A DNA stretch of 64,000 nucleotides from contig CADBDA010000001.1 of NCBI GenBank assembly GCA_902793295.1, positions 62,001 to 126,000 of the forward strand, read 5' to 3'. Shown here one piece after another: positions 25,726-35,548 of the stretch (the first letter of the stretch is position 1; the number at the start of each line of letters is the position of its first letter). The stretch comes from an uncultured Bacteroidota bacterium (GTDB taxonomy: Bacteria > Bacteroidota > Bacteroidia > Bacteroidales > P3). The position numbers were made by a program, and so were the translations under genes. The notes beneath the pieces were generated by a model, which was not told where the DNA came from, did no database searches, and saw only the letters and a list, made by a program, of their open reading frames with translations.

Positions 25726-27321
25726 TTATTTGATCAGATTACCCAGGATGTCGCGGCTGAGTTCACGAGTGATGGTGCGTGTGGCCGCCGAGGTGGTGTT
25801 CTTGACGATTTTCTGAGTGGTGGAAGTGCGTGACTTGGTTTTCTTGCCGCTCACCTTGTCGCTGACAGCGGTGCCGAGAATGGTGGCCAGGGTGCCGGTG
25901 ACGGCGGTGATGATGGCCTTGATGATTTTGGACATCAGGCTGCTCTTTTTCTTTTTTGTGGTGTTTTTTTCGTCGTCGTCGCTCTTTGCCGCTTTGCCGC
26001 CCTTGGAGTCGGGCGTATTGGCTGGCAGTTCCTGCTCCTGCTCTTGGGCTATCAGCATCTCGTAGGCACTTTCGCGGTCAATCATGTTGTCGTATTTGTG
26101 GCCGATGGTGCTGCGGCTGATGATGTCGCGACGTTCGGTCTCGCTGATGGCACCGATCTGTGAAAGCGGGAAGAGCACTTTGGCGCGTTGCACGATGCCC
26201 GGGGCACCTTTCTCGTCCAGGAAGCTGACCAGTGCCTCGCCGGTTTCAAGGGCCGTGATGGCCTCTTCGGTTTTGAAGCTGGGATTGGCGCGGAAGGTCT
26301 CGGCGGCGGTCTTCACCGCTTTTTGGTCGCGAGGGGTGTAGGCTCGCAGGGCATGCTGTACCCGGTTGCCCAATTGGCCCAGTATGTTGTCCGGAATGTC
26401 GGTGGGCAGCTGGCTGATGAAGTAGATGCCCACGCCTTTGCTGCGGATGAGTCGAATGACCTGCTCGATCTTGTCCACCAGCGCTTTGCTGGTGTCTTCG
26501 AAGAGCATGTGGGCTTCGTCGAAGAAGAAGACCAACTTGGGCAATTCCTGATCGCCCACTTCGGGCAGTGTGGAGTAGAGTTCGGAGATAAGCCAAAGGA
26601 GGAAGGTGCTGTAAAGTTTGGGTTGCATCATCAGTTTGTCGGCGGCGAGCACGCTCATGATGCCTTTGCCGCCTTCGGTTTGGAGCAGGTCGTGGATGTC
26701 GAACGAAGGTTCGCCGAAGAACTGGTTGGCACCTTGATTCTCGAGTTGCAGCAGGGCGCGTTGGATGGCGCCGACGCTGGCCGGTGCGATGTTGCCGTAC
26801 TGGCTGCTGTATTCCTTGGCATGTTTTGACACGTAGTCGAGCATGGCCCGCAAGTCTTTGAGGTCGAGGATGAGCAGGCCCTTTTCGTCGGCAATGCGGA
26901 AGACGATGTTGAGCACGCCGTCCTGCGTTTCGTTGAGACCCAGCAGCCGCGACAGCAGTTGGGGACCCATTTGCGAGATGGTGGCGCGAATGGGGTGGCC
27001 TTGTTCGCCAAAGACATCGTAGAACCTTACCGGACAGGCTTGGAAGTCAGGATTGGGGATGCCGAATTCGTCTTTGCGTTTTTCGATGAATCCGCTGAGA
27101 CTGCCGGCGCGGCTGATGCCGCTGAGGTCGCCCTTCATATCCGCCATGAAGCATGGCACCCCTGCTTGACAGAAGGTCTCTGCCATAACCTGCAGGGTGA
27201 CGGTCTTGCCTGTGCCGGTGGCACCGGCGATGAGGCCGTGGCGGTTGGCCATTTTGCCGTTGATTGCTAATGCGCCGTCGGCGCAATGGGCGATGTATAG
27301 CCCGCGTTCCTTGTCGTACAT
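25726..27321 (-). CDS. HerA-like / DUF853 ATPase (YjgR family)
   Basis: The 531-residue protein has Walker A LIAGATGTGKTVTLQ near residues 30-44, MADMKGDLSGI after it, and Walker B KLVFFFDEAHMLFED. These are features of the HerA-FtsK superfamily member DUF853, cytoplasmic ATPases of uncertain function. The last ~100 residues are Lys/Ser/Thr-rich with one hydrophobic stretch (IIKAIITAVTGTLATILGTAV). Start ATG 27321 is preferred; an in-frame TTG 11 codons upstream overlaps the promoter. Confidence 0.86.
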   Translation of the reverse strand: MYDKERGLYIAHCADGALAINGKMANRHGLIAGATGTGKTVTLQVMAETFCQAGVPCFMADMKGDLSGISRAGSLSGFIEKRKDEFGIPNPDFQACPVRFYDVFGEQGHPIRATISQMGPQLLSRLLGLNETQDGVLNIVFRIADEKGLLILDLKDLRAMLDYVSKHAKEYSSQYGNIAPASVGAIQRALLQLENQGANQFFGEPSFDIHDLLQTEGGKGIMSVLAADKLMMQPKLYSTFLLWLISELYSTLPEVGDQELPKLVFFFDEAHMLFEDTSKALVDKIEQVIRLIRSKGVGIYFISQLPTDIPDNILGQLGNRVQHALRAYTPRDQKAVKTAAETFRANPSFKTEEAITALETGEALVSFLDEKGAPGIVQRAKVLFPLSQIGAISETERRDIISRSTIGHKYDNMIDRESAYEMLIAQEQEQELPANTPDSKGGKAAKSDDDEKNTTKKKKSSLMSKIIKAIITAVTGTLATILGTAVSDKVSGKKTKSRTSTTQKIVKNTTSAATRTITRELSRDILGNLIK

Positions 27322-27351
27322 GTGTCTTACTTTTTTTTCAGAATCAAATTG

Positions 27352-27359
27352 CAAAAATA
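27352..27359 (-). promoter_or_regulatory. -7 element for the HerA-like ATPase gene
   Basis: TATTTTTG on the minus strand, 30 bases before the ATG. No clear -33 TTG. Confidence 0.5.
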
Positions 27360-27485
27360 AGATTTTTCTTTGAATTGGTGAACCTTTTAATGTAATTTAT
27401 TGAAAATTATAATGCTGATATGCTTTGTGAAGTCCAAATGCAAACGATTTGGGGCGTTGTGGCGTAATTGTTTGGCCTGTTTTTG

Positions 27486-27515
27486 TTTGGATATCTCTTT
27501 TTTTTCGTAACTTTG
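27486..27515 (+). promoter_or_regulatory. Promoter and long leader of the A1S_2505-like gene
   Basis: TTTG at 27486-27489, 18 bases, then TAACTTTG at 27508-27515, a near-consensus Bacteroidetes promoter. The leader to the ATG at 27718 is about 195 bases. In the whole 396-base gap (27322-27717) I see no other gene; the upstream GTG in the same frame lacks family support. Confidence 0.65.
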
Positions 27516-27717
27516 CAGCATTCATTGCGGTGATTCTTTTTTTGGGGGGAAGAAAATAATTGTTTGATTTTTAGTTTGAAGGGTTGCTTTTCGTATAGTA
27601 GTGTGTTATGTGGGCGAAAGGCAGCGTGATGTGAGGCGATGGCCGACGGGTTGTGTGGCTAAAAAGAACCAACGCTTTCCAGTCCAAGTGACAATAACCT
27701 TTAACAATCTATCCAAT

Positions 27718-28122
27718 ATGAACAACACATCAATCGTCAATGGTCGTAGGGTGGCTTCGGACAGCATCACCCAATTGGGCGACAATGAAATCTTTGTTTT
27801 TGGCAGCAACATCCAAGGCATGCATGGCGGTGGCGCCGCATGGTATGCCAACAAGCATTTTGGCGCCGAATGGGGCGTGGGTGAGGGCTTGACCGGTAGC
27901 ACCTATGCTTTGCCCACCATGGAGGGAAAGAGTTCGCTGCAACACGCGGTGAAAAATTTCATTGCCTGTGCCCGTCAGCATCCGGAACTCACTTTTCTGG
28001 TTACAGCCGTGGGATGTGGCATAGCCGGCTACACGGCTGCCGAGGTGGCTCCGCTGTTTCGTGATGCCGCCAGCCTGGAGAATGTCTACATGCCCCAGTT
28101 GTTCTGGGATGTGATAGGCTGA
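27718..28122 (+). CDS. A1S_2505-like (macrodomain-like) protein
   Basis: The 134-residue protein matches a small family typified by Acinetobacter A1S_2505. Seen are NEIFVFGSNIQGMHGGGAAWYA, the loop GVGEGLTGSTYALPTM and FLVTAVGCGIAGYTAAEVAPLF, a pattern related to macrodomains (ADP-ribose or nucleotide binding fold). The start is ATG 27718. Its biochemical role is unknown; the fold suggests a nucleotide-derived ligand. Confidence 0.75.
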   Translation: MNNTSIVNGRRVASDSITQLGDNEIFVFGSNIQGMHGGGAAWYANKHFGAEWGVGEGLTGSTYALPTMEGKSSLQHAVKNFIACARQHPELTFLVTAVGCGIAGYTAAEVAPLFRDAASLENVYMPQLFWDVIG

Positions 28123-28193
28123 CGGTTCCTTCAGTCATGCACAATATTCCATCTTGGCGCTGCGTTATTACAGCATCTATTGTTTGACAAATT

Positions 28194-29399
28194 ATGGAGA
28201 CAATCAAAAAAATCTATAAGATAGGTTATGGGCCGAGCAGCAGTCACACCATGGGTCCGCATCGCGCGGCATCGATGTTTGCTGCCCGTACCAAAGATGC
28301 TGTCAGTTTTCGTGTGACGCTTTATGGTTCGCTTGCCGCTACGGGCAAGGGACACCATACCGACATGGCCATCACTCGCGGACTTTCGCCCAAACAGGTC
28401 GAAATTGTTTGGAGGGCCGATATCGTGAAGCCATTCCATACCAATGGTATGTTCTTTGAGGCGTTGGATGCTGACGGCAAGGTGACGGACTCGTGGATGG
28501 TGTACAGCATCGGTGGCGGCTACCTGGCCACCGAGGAGGGCGAAGTGCCGTTGGGCATCACGCCCGAAGGTGAGGTGTACCCGCACAACACCATGAAAGA
28601 CATCATGGAATATATCGACCGCGAAGGCTTGAGTTTTTGGGAATATGTGGAACAGTGCGAGGACGGTAGCTTGTGGTTCTATTTGGAGGAGATGTGGCAG
28701 CAGATGCAACAGACCATCGAAGAGGGGCTGCAGGATGACCGTGTCATTGCCGGCGGACTGCATCTGCGCAGCAAAGCCCATCAGTACTTCATTCGCGCCA
28801 GCGCCTTCAAGCCGTCGTTGCAAAGCCGTGCCCTTGTCATTGCCTATGCGTTGGCCACCAGCGAGCAAAATGCCTGTGGTGCCAAGATTGTCACCGCTCC
28901 CACCTGTGGCAGCAGCGGTGTGCTGCCTGCAGTGCTCTACCATCTGAAGAAGAATCACGGATTCAGCGATCGTGAGATATTGCGTGCTATGGCCACGGCC
29001 GGACTTTTTGCCAATGTCATCAAGCACAATGCCACCATCAGCGGTGCCGAAGCCGGCTGTCAGGCCGAGGTGGGCAGCGCCTGTGTGATGGCCGCCGTGG
29101 CCAGCAACCAGTTGTTTGGCGGAAGCCCCAAGCAGATTGAATATGCAGCCGAAATGGCTATGGAACACAATCTGGGCCTTACCTGCGACCCGTTGTGCGG
29201 ACTGGTTCAGATACCTTGCATCGAACGGAACGCCATGGCTGCCCTCCGCGCATTGGATATCAATATCTACGCTATGATGAGCGACGGCCGCCACATCATC
29301 AGTTTCGACAAGGTGGTGCGCACCATGAAACTCACCGGCCACGATCTGCCCAGCCTCTACAAGGAGACATCGCTCGGCGGTCTGGCTATAGACGACTGA
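28194..29399 (+). CDS. sdaA: L-serine ammonia-lyase (iron-sulfur)
   Basis: This enzyme deaminates L-serine to pyruvate and ammonia using a [4Fe-4S] cluster. Both the beta and alpha parts are fused in one 401-residue chain. Seen are GPSSSHTMGPHRAA at the N-terminus, TAPTCGSSGVLPAVLYHL, and CDPLCGLVQIPCIERNAMAA with cluster cysteines. Start is ATG 28194. It feeds serine into pyruvate, in keeping with the other amino-acid-fermenting genes of the window. Confidence 0.93.
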   Translation: METIKKIYKIGYGPSSSHTMGPHRAASMFAARTKDAVSFRVTLYGSLAATGKGHHTDMAITRGLSPKQVEIVWRADIVKPFHTNGMFFEALDADGKVTDSWMVYSIGGGYLATEEGEVPLGITPEGEVYPHNTMKDIMEYIDREGLSFWEYVEQCEDGSLWFYLEEMWQQMQQTIEEGLQDDRVIAGGLHLRSKAHQYFIRASAFKPSLQSRALVIAYALATSEQNACGAKIVTAPTCGSSGVLPAVLYHLKKNHGFSDREILRAMATAGLFANVIKHNATISGAEAGCQAEVGSACVMAAVASNQLFGGSPKQIEYAAEMAMEHNLGLTCDPLCGLVQIPCIERNAMAALRALDINIYAMMSDGRHIISFDKVVRTMKLTGHDLPSLYKETSLGGLAIDD

Positions 29400-29433
29400 C
29401 AGTCGAGCACAAGTGTGTCACTTTCCAATAAAA

Positions 29434-29465
29434 AGACCCCTCATACCGGCTGGCATGAGGGGTCT
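29434..29465. terminator. Bidirectional terminator between sdaA and DPP IV gene
   Basis: AGACCCCTCAT at 29434-29444 pairs perfectly (11 bp) with 29455-29465 across a ten-base loop. The T run after it is short on the plus strand; AAAA precedes it, giving a T run on the minus strand. Confidence 0.8.
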
Positions 29466-29489
29466 CTCTTTTCAGGTCTCGGGCCTACA

Positions 29490-31736
29490 TTACAATTTGC
29501 GGATGATAAAGTCGGTCATCAGCTTGTAGAGGTTCAGACGGGTGTTGCCACCGTAGATGCTGTGGTTCTTGTTGGGGTAGACTCGGAACTCGAATTGCTT
29601 GTCGGCCTTTTCGAGTGCGGTGACCAGGTCGAGTGCGTTCTGGAAGTGGACGTTGTCGTCGCCGGTTCCATGAACCAGCAGGTAGTTGCCCTTCAACAGG
29701 TTGGCGAAGTTGATGGGCGAGTTGTTGTCGTAGCCGTCGGGGTTTTCTTGCGGACGTTGCAGGAAACGCTCGGTGTAGATATTGTCGTAGTAGCGCCATG
29801 TGGTGACGGGAGCCACAGCGATAGCGCTCTTGAAGACATCGTTGCCTTTCAGGATGCAGAGAGAGGAGAGGTATCCGCCAAAGCTCCATCCGAAGATGCC
29901 GATGCGACGTTCGTCAATCCAAGGCTTCTTGCCGAACCATTTGGCCGTTTCGATGGCGTCGATGCACTCGTAGTGTCCCAGGTTGCGGTAGGTCATCTTC
30001 TTGAAGTCGGCTCCACGTCCGCCCGTGCCGCGTCCGTCGAAGCAGGCGACGACATAGCCTTTCTGGGCCAGCATACGGAACCAGTTGTAATCGCTCCAGC
30101 CGTAGCTGTTGGTCACCTGCTGGTTGCCGGGGCCGCCGTAGACGTAGAAGAAGAGCGGATACTGTTTGTTTTCGTCAAAATTGGCCGGCTTGATGATGTA
30201 GTAGTTCAGCTCCACGCCCTCGCTGGTGGTGAGGGTGCCGAACTCTTTCTGTTCGCGGCCGTATTCGGCCAGTCGCTGCTGCAGCGCGGCATTGTCCTGC
30301 AGCACTTTGATCAGTTTTCCCTTAGCGTCGTGAAGCGTGTAGACGGGAGCGGTGTTGGCGTCGCTGAAGATGCAGATGTAGTATTTGCAGCCTGTGCTGA
30401 AAGTGGCGGAATAGGAACCCAGCAGGTTCTTTCCGTCACGGAGATGCAGGGCGGGTTGGGCGCTGACAATCTTTTCCACTTCGCCACCCAACTGGTGGTT
30501 CATGCACACTTTCTTCTTGCCTTTGAAGTCGATGGCATAGAGGTCGGTGTTGATGGGGCTGCTTTCGTGGCTGCGGAAATAGAATTTCTGCCCTTTTTCG
30601 TCGATGCCGCAGATGTCCACCACCTCGTAGTTGCCAGAGGTCACCTGACGAATCAGCTGGCCTTCCATGTCGTAGAGGTAGATGTGATTGTATCCGTCTT
30701 TCTCGCTGGTGATGACAAATGACTTGCCGTCGGAGAGAAATTCCCAGGTGCCCGGCACGTCGACATAGGTGTTGCTCTGCTCGGTGTAGAGCGGTCTGAT
30801 TTTGCCTGTAGTGGCGTCGGCGGTGAGCAGTTCCATGGTGTTTTGGAGACGGTTCATGCGCATGAAGGCCAGTTTGTTGGGATCTTTGGTCCACTGCATG
30901 CGCGGCAGGTACTGGTCGTTCTCGCTGCCGGTGTTGAGGCGCATTGACTGGTTGCTCTCGAGGTTGTAGATGTAGATGTCCACCACCGAGTTGTCTTCGC
31001 CGGCCTTGGGGTATTTGTAGTTGTAGTTTTCAGGATAGAGGCCGCCCCAGGTCTGCATGGTGAATTCGCGCACCTTGCTTTCGTCGAAGCGGTAGTAGGA
31101 TATCTTCTTGCTGTCGGGACTCCAATAGAACCCTTGCGTGATGGCGAACTCCTCTTCGTACACCCAGTCGGTGGTTCCATTGATGATGGCGTTCAGTTTG
31201 CCGTCGAAGGTGATCTGGTGTTCGGTTTCTGAGTCCAGATCCATGTAGAACAGGTTGTTGTCGCGCACATAGGCAGCCTTGGTGCCGTCGGGCGAAAGGG
31301 TCGTCAGACGCTGTTTGCCGGCTTTGGAAATCTTGCTGAATTGGCCGTTGGCGACGGTGTAGATGTAGTAGTCGGACACGCCGCTGTGACGGTAGATGGG
31401 CTCGAAGCCGCTGCTGAGCAGTATCTTCTGTTCGTCGGCCGAAAACTCATAGTCTTCGATGGGAGGAAGCGATGCTGCCTTGCGGCTCATCTCGGGTCCG
31501 TTGAAGGCACAGATGGTGGCCACCTTTTCGCCGGTTTTGTAGGAGTATTTCTCGATGCCGGTGCGGGTCAGCACGCAATAGTGCTCGCCGTCGTTCATGG
31601 AACGGATGGACTGGATGCCTCGCGGGGCGAAGGTGCCCTTGGCCCAGATGTCCTCCAATGTGATCTGTTTTGTAGGTTGTGCTATCAGACAGTTCATAGC
31701 CATAACCAATGAAATAATGAATGTTAAGCGTTTCAT
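29490..31736 (-). CDS. Dipeptidyl peptidase IV-like serine peptidase (S9B)
   Basis: A 748-residue exported peptidase that releases dipeptides, usually X-Pro or X-Ala, from peptide N-termini. Residues 1-19 are a signal peptide (MKRLTFIISLVMAMNCLIA). An N-terminal beta-propeller (blocks such as YYIYTVANGQF, KLNAIINGTTDWVYEEEF) is followed by an alpha/beta-hydrolase domain from about 500, with FFYVYGGPGNQQV, the nucleophile in GWSFGGYLSSL, the Asp in HGTGDDNVHF and the His in YPNKNHSIYGG. Its activity supplies peptides for amino-acid fermentation. A TACCTTTG promoter element lies 31 bases upstream. Confidence 0.93.
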   Translation of the reverse strand: MKRLTFIISLVMAMNCLIAQPTKQITLEDIWAKGTFAPRGIQSIRSMNDGEHYCVLTRTGIEKYSYKTGEKVATICAFNGPEMSRKAASLPPIEDYEFSADEQKILLSSGFEPIYRHSGVSDYYIYTVANGQFSKISKAGKQRLTTLSPDGTKAAYVRDNNLFYMDLDSETEHQITFDGKLNAIINGTTDWVYEEEFAITQGFYWSPDSKKISYYRFDESKVREFTMQTWGGLYPENYNYKYPKAGEDNSVVDIYIYNLESNQSMRLNTGSENDQYLPRMQWTKDPNKLAFMRMNRLQNTMELLTADATTGKIRPLYTEQSNTYVDVPGTWEFLSDGKSFVITSEKDGYNHIYLYDMEGQLIRQVTSGNYEVVDICGIDEKGQKFYFRSHESSPINTDLYAIDFKGKKKVCMNHQLGGEVEKIVSAQPALHLRDGKNLLGSYSATFSTGCKYYICIFSDANTAPVYTLHDAKGKLIKVLQDNAALQQRLAEYGREQKEFGTLTTSEGVELNYYIIKPANFDENKQYPLFFYVYGGPGNQQVTNSYGWSDYNWFRMLAQKGYVVACFDGRGTGGRGADFKKMTYRNLGHYECIDAIETAKWFGKKPWIDERRIGIFGWSFGGYLSSLCILKGNDVFKSAIAVAPVTTWRYYDNIYTERFLQRPQENPDGYDNNSPINFANLLKGNYLLVHGTGDDNVHFQNALDLVTALEKADKQFEFRVYPNKNHSIYGGNTRLNLYKLMTDFIIRKL

Positions 31737-31766
31737 AAAGTATGTTTTTTCTCTCTTTTATTGCTG

Positions 31767-31774
31767 CAAAGGTA
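31767..31774 (-). promoter_or_regulatory. -7 element for the DPP IV gene
   Basis: TACCTTTG on the minus strand, 30 bases before the ATG. No clear -33 element. Confidence 0.5.
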
Positions 31775-31873
31775 CTAAAAAAAATGAAACCGGACTTACT
31801 TGGCCGATTCTTGTCCCTGGAAGCGAAGGACGTCAGCCTTCCGCGTGGGCGACGCCTGTCTGCCGTTTGGCGG

Positions 31874-32887
31874 CTAACGCTGTTCCATGGGCAGTTGGCT
31901 GAAGTGTTTCCTGCCGCGCAGGTGGTAGTCAATCAGCAGTTTGCCCTGGTAGATGCAGCTCACCTCGTGCGGGTTGAGCAGGGCGCGTTTCTGCCGCAGG
32001 GCAGGTTTCCATCGGCGGTATTCGCGGTGTGCTTTGAAGACGGCACGGCATTCGCCCCCTTTGCCCTTGAGCAGGAAGCTGGCTGCCGCCACCCAGTCGA
32101 GTAGCATGCGTACGGCAAGCACGCGGCGACGACGGCTTTCGGGCAGGTTCTTGTAAAGCATGGAAAGGTTGTTGCGGAAGTTGAGCTGGGTCTTGAATGG
32201 CGAACGCTTGGGCAATGTGCCGCCACCCACGTGGTAGAGCACGGCGTCGGGACAGTACATCACTTTGTAACCGCGATTCTTGCATCGCCAGCAGAAGTCG
32301 ATTTCCTCCATGTGGGCAAAGAAATCGCCGTCCAAGCCGCCCATCGTTTTCCATACTGACGCCCTGACGAACATGGCTGCGCCGGTAGCCCAGAAAATCT
32401 CGCATGGGTCATCATACTGGCCGTGGTCCTGCTCCAATGTGCTGAAGAGGCGTCCACGGCAGAAGGGGTATCCGTAGCTGTCGATGAATCCGCCGGCGCC
32501 ACCCGCGTATTCGAAGGTGTCGCGCTGGTCGTACATCATCAGTTTGGGTTGTGCAATCGCCACGTCGGGCTGCTGATCCATCATGGCGACCACTTTGTCG
32601 ACCCAACCTGGTGTGACTTCCACGTCGTCGTTGAGCAGCACATAATAGTCGGCCTCCACCTGTGCCAGCGCTTTGTTGTAGCCGTCGGCGAAGCCGTAGT
32701 TCCGGTCGAGCGCAATGATGCGCAGGGTGTGGTAGTGCTGTTGCAGAAAGGCGAGGCTGTCGTCGGTCGAGCCGTTGTCGGCGATGATCACTTCGGCGTC
32801 ACCTGTGGTGTGGGCTGTTACAGAGGGAAGGAAACGCTCCAACATGTGGCGTCCGTTCCAGTTGAGTATGACTACGGCTGTCTTCAT
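31874..32887 (-). CDS. Family 2 glycosyltransferase
   Basis: A 337-residue protein beginning MKTAVVILNWNGRHMLERFLPSV, the typical GT-A start. It contains IIADNGSTDDS, the DxD-like LLNDDVEVTPGWV that binds metal and nucleotide sugar, and FFAHMEEIDFCWRC. The C-terminal part has one hydrophobic stretch (WVAAASFLLKG). It likely adds a sugar to a surface glycan such as lipopolysaccharide. Its ATG overlaps the stop of the lipid A acyltransferase gene (ATGA), linking it to outer-membrane biogenesis. The longer open frame upstream is a shadow. Confidence 0.9.
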   Translation of the reverse strand: MKTAVVILNWNGRHMLERFLPSVTAHTTGDAEVIIADNGSTDDSLAFLQQHYHTLRIIALDRNYGFADGYNKALAQVEADYYVLLNDDVEVTPGWVDKVVAMMDQQPDVAIAQPKLMMYDQRDTFEYAGGAGGFIDSYGYPFCRGRLFSTLEQDHGQYDDPCEIFWATGAAMFVRASVWKTMGGLDGDFFAHMEEIDFCWRCKNRGYKVMYCPDAVLYHVGGGTLPKRSPFKTQLNFRNNLSMLYKNLPESRRRRVLAVRMLLDWVAAASFLLKGKGGECRAVFKAHREYRRWKPALRQKRALLNPHEVSCIYQGKLLIDYHLRGRKHFSQLPMEQR

Positions 32888-33819
32888 TTTTCGTGGTTGG
32901 TGTCTGACGACGCATCGGTTTTGCGCCCGTTGTTGATGATTTTCAATGTTCCGTCTTTCAGTATCTTGCCTTCGTGCGTCAGCTTCCATCGGCGGTGGCT
33001 CCACAGCCAATACTGCGGTGCTTCTCGGATGACTTGCTCCAGATGTTGGGCGTAACGGCGTGTGATGTCGCCTTCGGGCAGTTCGTTCGGATGCTCGGTG
33101 AGCAGTTGGAAATGGACATTGTAGCGTCCGCGTCGCACTTTGGCGACATCGTAGAAAAATACAGGCATATCGTATTTTCGGGCGAAGTGCTCGGCACCGA
33201 AGAGGAAGGCGGTGTCCTGTCCGAAGAAGGAGGTCCAGAGGCTTTTGTGCGGATTGCTGGGCGACTGGTCGGACAGCATCATGTAGGCCACGGGGATGTG
33301 CCACTTGTCGTAGTAGGCCATGGCTTGCCGCACATCGGTCTGGTCGACGATTTCGGTGCCGTAGCGGGCTCTGCGGGCGGTGATGAAGCGTCCGAAACTT
33401 TTGTTGTCCAGCGGTTTGCCAACGCCGATGCCGTGGTGGCTGATGCGTTGGTCTAGGGAGGTGATCATGTATTCCCAGTTGTTGTAGTGGGCTGACATGA
33501 GCACCACGCTACGATTCTGACGGTAATAGGGTTCCAGCAGTTCGGCACCTTCGAAATGGTAACGGTGGGACACTTGTCGCAGCGTCGCCCTCAGATTGAA
33601 GATGCCTTCGGCCAGCAGGTCGGCCATGTGGCGGTAGTACTGGCGTTCGATGCGTCGTAATTCACGTTTGGGTCGGTCGGGGAAACAGCGTTCCAAGTTG
33701 GCGCGCACCACCTTGACACGATAGCGCACCACGTAGTACACCACTGGCCACAGCAGGGTGGACAAGGTGTAGTGGAACCACAAGGGTAGGTAGGCGAAGA
33801 GCAGAAACAATTTGTACAT
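32884..33819 (-). CDS. Lipid A biosynthesis acyltransferase (LpxL/HtrB-like)
   Basis: This 311-residue membrane-associated enzyme adds a secondary acyl chain to lipid A. The acyltransferase signature HX4E is seen in LMSAHYNNWEYMITSL, with a membrane anchor at the N-terminus (LFLLFAYLPLWFHYTLSTLLW). The start ATG 33819 is preferred; an in-frame TTG at 33855 overlaps the stop of the upstream gene by four bases and might also be used. Co-expressed with the glycosyltransferase downstream. Confidence 0.9.
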   Translation of the reverse strand: MYKLFLLFAYLPLWFHYTLSTLLWPVVYYVVRYRVKVVRANLERCFPDRPKRELRRIERQYYRHMADLLAEGIFNLRATLRQVSHRYHFEGAELLEPYYRQNRSVVLMSAHYNNWEYMITSLDQRISHHGIGVGKPLDNKSFGRFITARRARYGTEIVDQTDVRQAMAYYDKWHIPVAYMMLSDQSPSNPHKSLWTSFFGQDTAFLFGAEHFARKYDMPVFFYDVAKVRRGRYNVHFQLLTEHPNELPEGDITRRYAQHLEQVIREAPQYWLWSHRRWKLTHEGKILKDGTLKIINNGRKTDASSDTNHEK

Positions 33820-33851
33820 GCTGGTCCTGATGATTGCGCTGTGCGTGAGGA

Positions 33852-35411
33852 TCAATAGCCGCGCTCAAACTGGTCGCCCACTTCACCCTGCAGGTCTTCG
33901 TTGAGCTGCTGCTGGCTGAGCCGTTGTTCCCATTTGGCTTCGCGCACCTCGCCTTTGGCGTTGGAGTTGAGCAGCTTGTAGAATCCGGAGCGGAATTCGT
34001 CCCAGAAGATGAAGCAGCGGTTGGGGTCGTCGCCGGGGATCTGGTTGTAACGCCACAGTTGGTAGGGGAGGTAGAATATCTGGCCCTGGTTGTCGACTTT
34101 GGCTGCTTGCAGGTCCTTCACGTGGAAGTTGTCATTGTCGCCGATTGTGTGGACGTTGACGCCACCACCCATATAGCGAATCGAGACGAAGTTTTTCTCG
34201 TCGCGTACAAAGTCGGGAGGACCGTATTGCAGATAGACACGACCGCGGTCGGTGTGGATGCCTTTGGTTTTGGGCCACGAGAAGTTGGCGTTGACATATT
34301 CGATGCGGTCGCGGTAGTCGCGCCACAGGCTTTCGGCGTCAATCGGGCTGCGTTTGACCCAGAATTTGTACAGGAACAGTTGCTTCTCTTCCAGGCCGGG
34401 ACGGCGGATCAGGTCGTAGATGTCGCGCCGTTCCATTTCGTTGGCGATGGGAGCCAAGGCTTCGATATATTCGTTCAATGTCGCCTCGTTCTGGATCTGT
34501 CCGGCGAAGGTGAGTGACACAGGCGTCTGGTCGACAATGTCGGCCACCGAAGGATTGCTGCGGAAGAAAGGCACGCGTCGATAGAGCATGATGTCGTTGC
34601 TTTCGTTGCGCAATTCCACCACCAGGTTGTAGTTGCCCGAAGGGAGTGTTGCGATGTCGAGCGACCCGAAGAAAGGAATCAGGGTGTCGGTTGCCAGTTT
34701 CTGGACCGACTGGGTGGCTTCAAGCACTTTGCCGGTTTCCAAGATTTCGATGTAGCTGACCGCATAGACGAACGGTTTGCGGGTTTCGCGGTTGATGTTG
34801 TAGATCTCGTAGTAGTAGTGGATCTGGTTGATTTGTTCGGGGAGGAAGTCGTTGACGTAGGGCTCCATGTCGTAGCCACTGCGTGACAGTATGTTGGGCG
34901 TCGTGGTAGGTTTGGCCGACGACATCATTTGAACACTTGACAAGGCGGGATGTTTGCGGTCGTAGTAGAATGCCAGTTGCTGTTTGATGACCACGGGTTC
35001 GTCGTTGGAGTTCAGGTCGCGCAGGGTGATGCTCATGTCGTGGATGCCGTTCGCTATGGCCATGCGCTGCATGTCAAGGAAGTTGAAATGGCTGTTGTCG
35101 AGCGACATGATTTTGGGGCTGTTGAGGTTGTATTTCTTCACCAGCTCGATGGAATCTTTCTGGCTGATGGTGATAATCACCTCGACGGTGGCTTGGTAAG
35201 CGTCGCCGTGTTTCACAAAGTTGAGGTTCCAAGCATCGAAGGAGAGGTAGGTCTCAAGATAAGGCCCAGTTTGGGGGTGATAGAATGTGGCGTAGGAGAA
35301 GACGGCAGTGAGATGCTTCTGCTCCTGTGCGGAACCTTGAAATCCAAGGTTCTCCGCCGTGGCGGTCAATGCCATCACTATGGCTAGAAATAGAGGTAGG
35401 ATGCGTTTCAT
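33852..35411 (-). CDS. GWxTD-domain secreted protein
   Basis: The 519-residue protein has a signal peptide (MKRILPLFLAIVMALTATAE). Near its middle to end lies a GWxTD-type domain: YKFWVKRSPIDAESLWRDY, RIEYVNANFSW, then GIHTDRGRVYLQYGPPDFV, where GIHTD replaces the family's GWxTD. Function is unknown; members occur widely in Bacteroidetes and are exported. It precedes the lipid A acyltransferase gene and probably shares its transcript. Confidence 0.82.
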   Translation of the reverse strand: MKRILPLFLAIVMALTATAENLGFQGSAQEQKHLTAVFSYATFYHPQTGPYLETYLSFDAWNLNFVKHGDAYQATVEVIITISQKDSIELVKKYNLNSPKIMSLDNSHFNFLDMQRMAIANGIHDMSITLRDLNSNDEPVVIKQQLAFYYDRKHPALSSVQMMSSAKPTTTPNILSRSGYDMEPYVNDFLPEQINQIHYYYEIYNINRETRKPFVYAVSYIEILETGKVLEATQSVQKLATDTLIPFFGSLDIATLPSGNYNLVVELRNESNDIMLYRRVPFFRSNPSVADIVDQTPVSLTFAGQIQNEATLNEYIEALAPIANEMERRDIYDLIRRPGLEEKQLFLYKFWVKRSPIDAESLWRDYRDRIEYVNANFSWPKTKGIHTDRGRVYLQYGPPDFVRDEKNFVSIRYMGGGVNVHTIGDNDNFHVKDLQAAKVDNQGQIFYLPYQLWRYNQIPGDDPNRCFIFWDEFRSGFYKLLNSNAKGEVREAKWEQRLSQQQLNEDLQGEVGDQFERGY

Positions 35412-35548
35412 GATATTTCTATATTATTTATATGAGAACGCACGACCGTATTTCTTATTGTGTGTCGTGAAAAAAATAATGAAGGGTGGGGGCGAGGCGC
35501 GGAAGAACAGTCGTCAGATGGCAGGTCGGACGGATTTGTGGTGAGCTG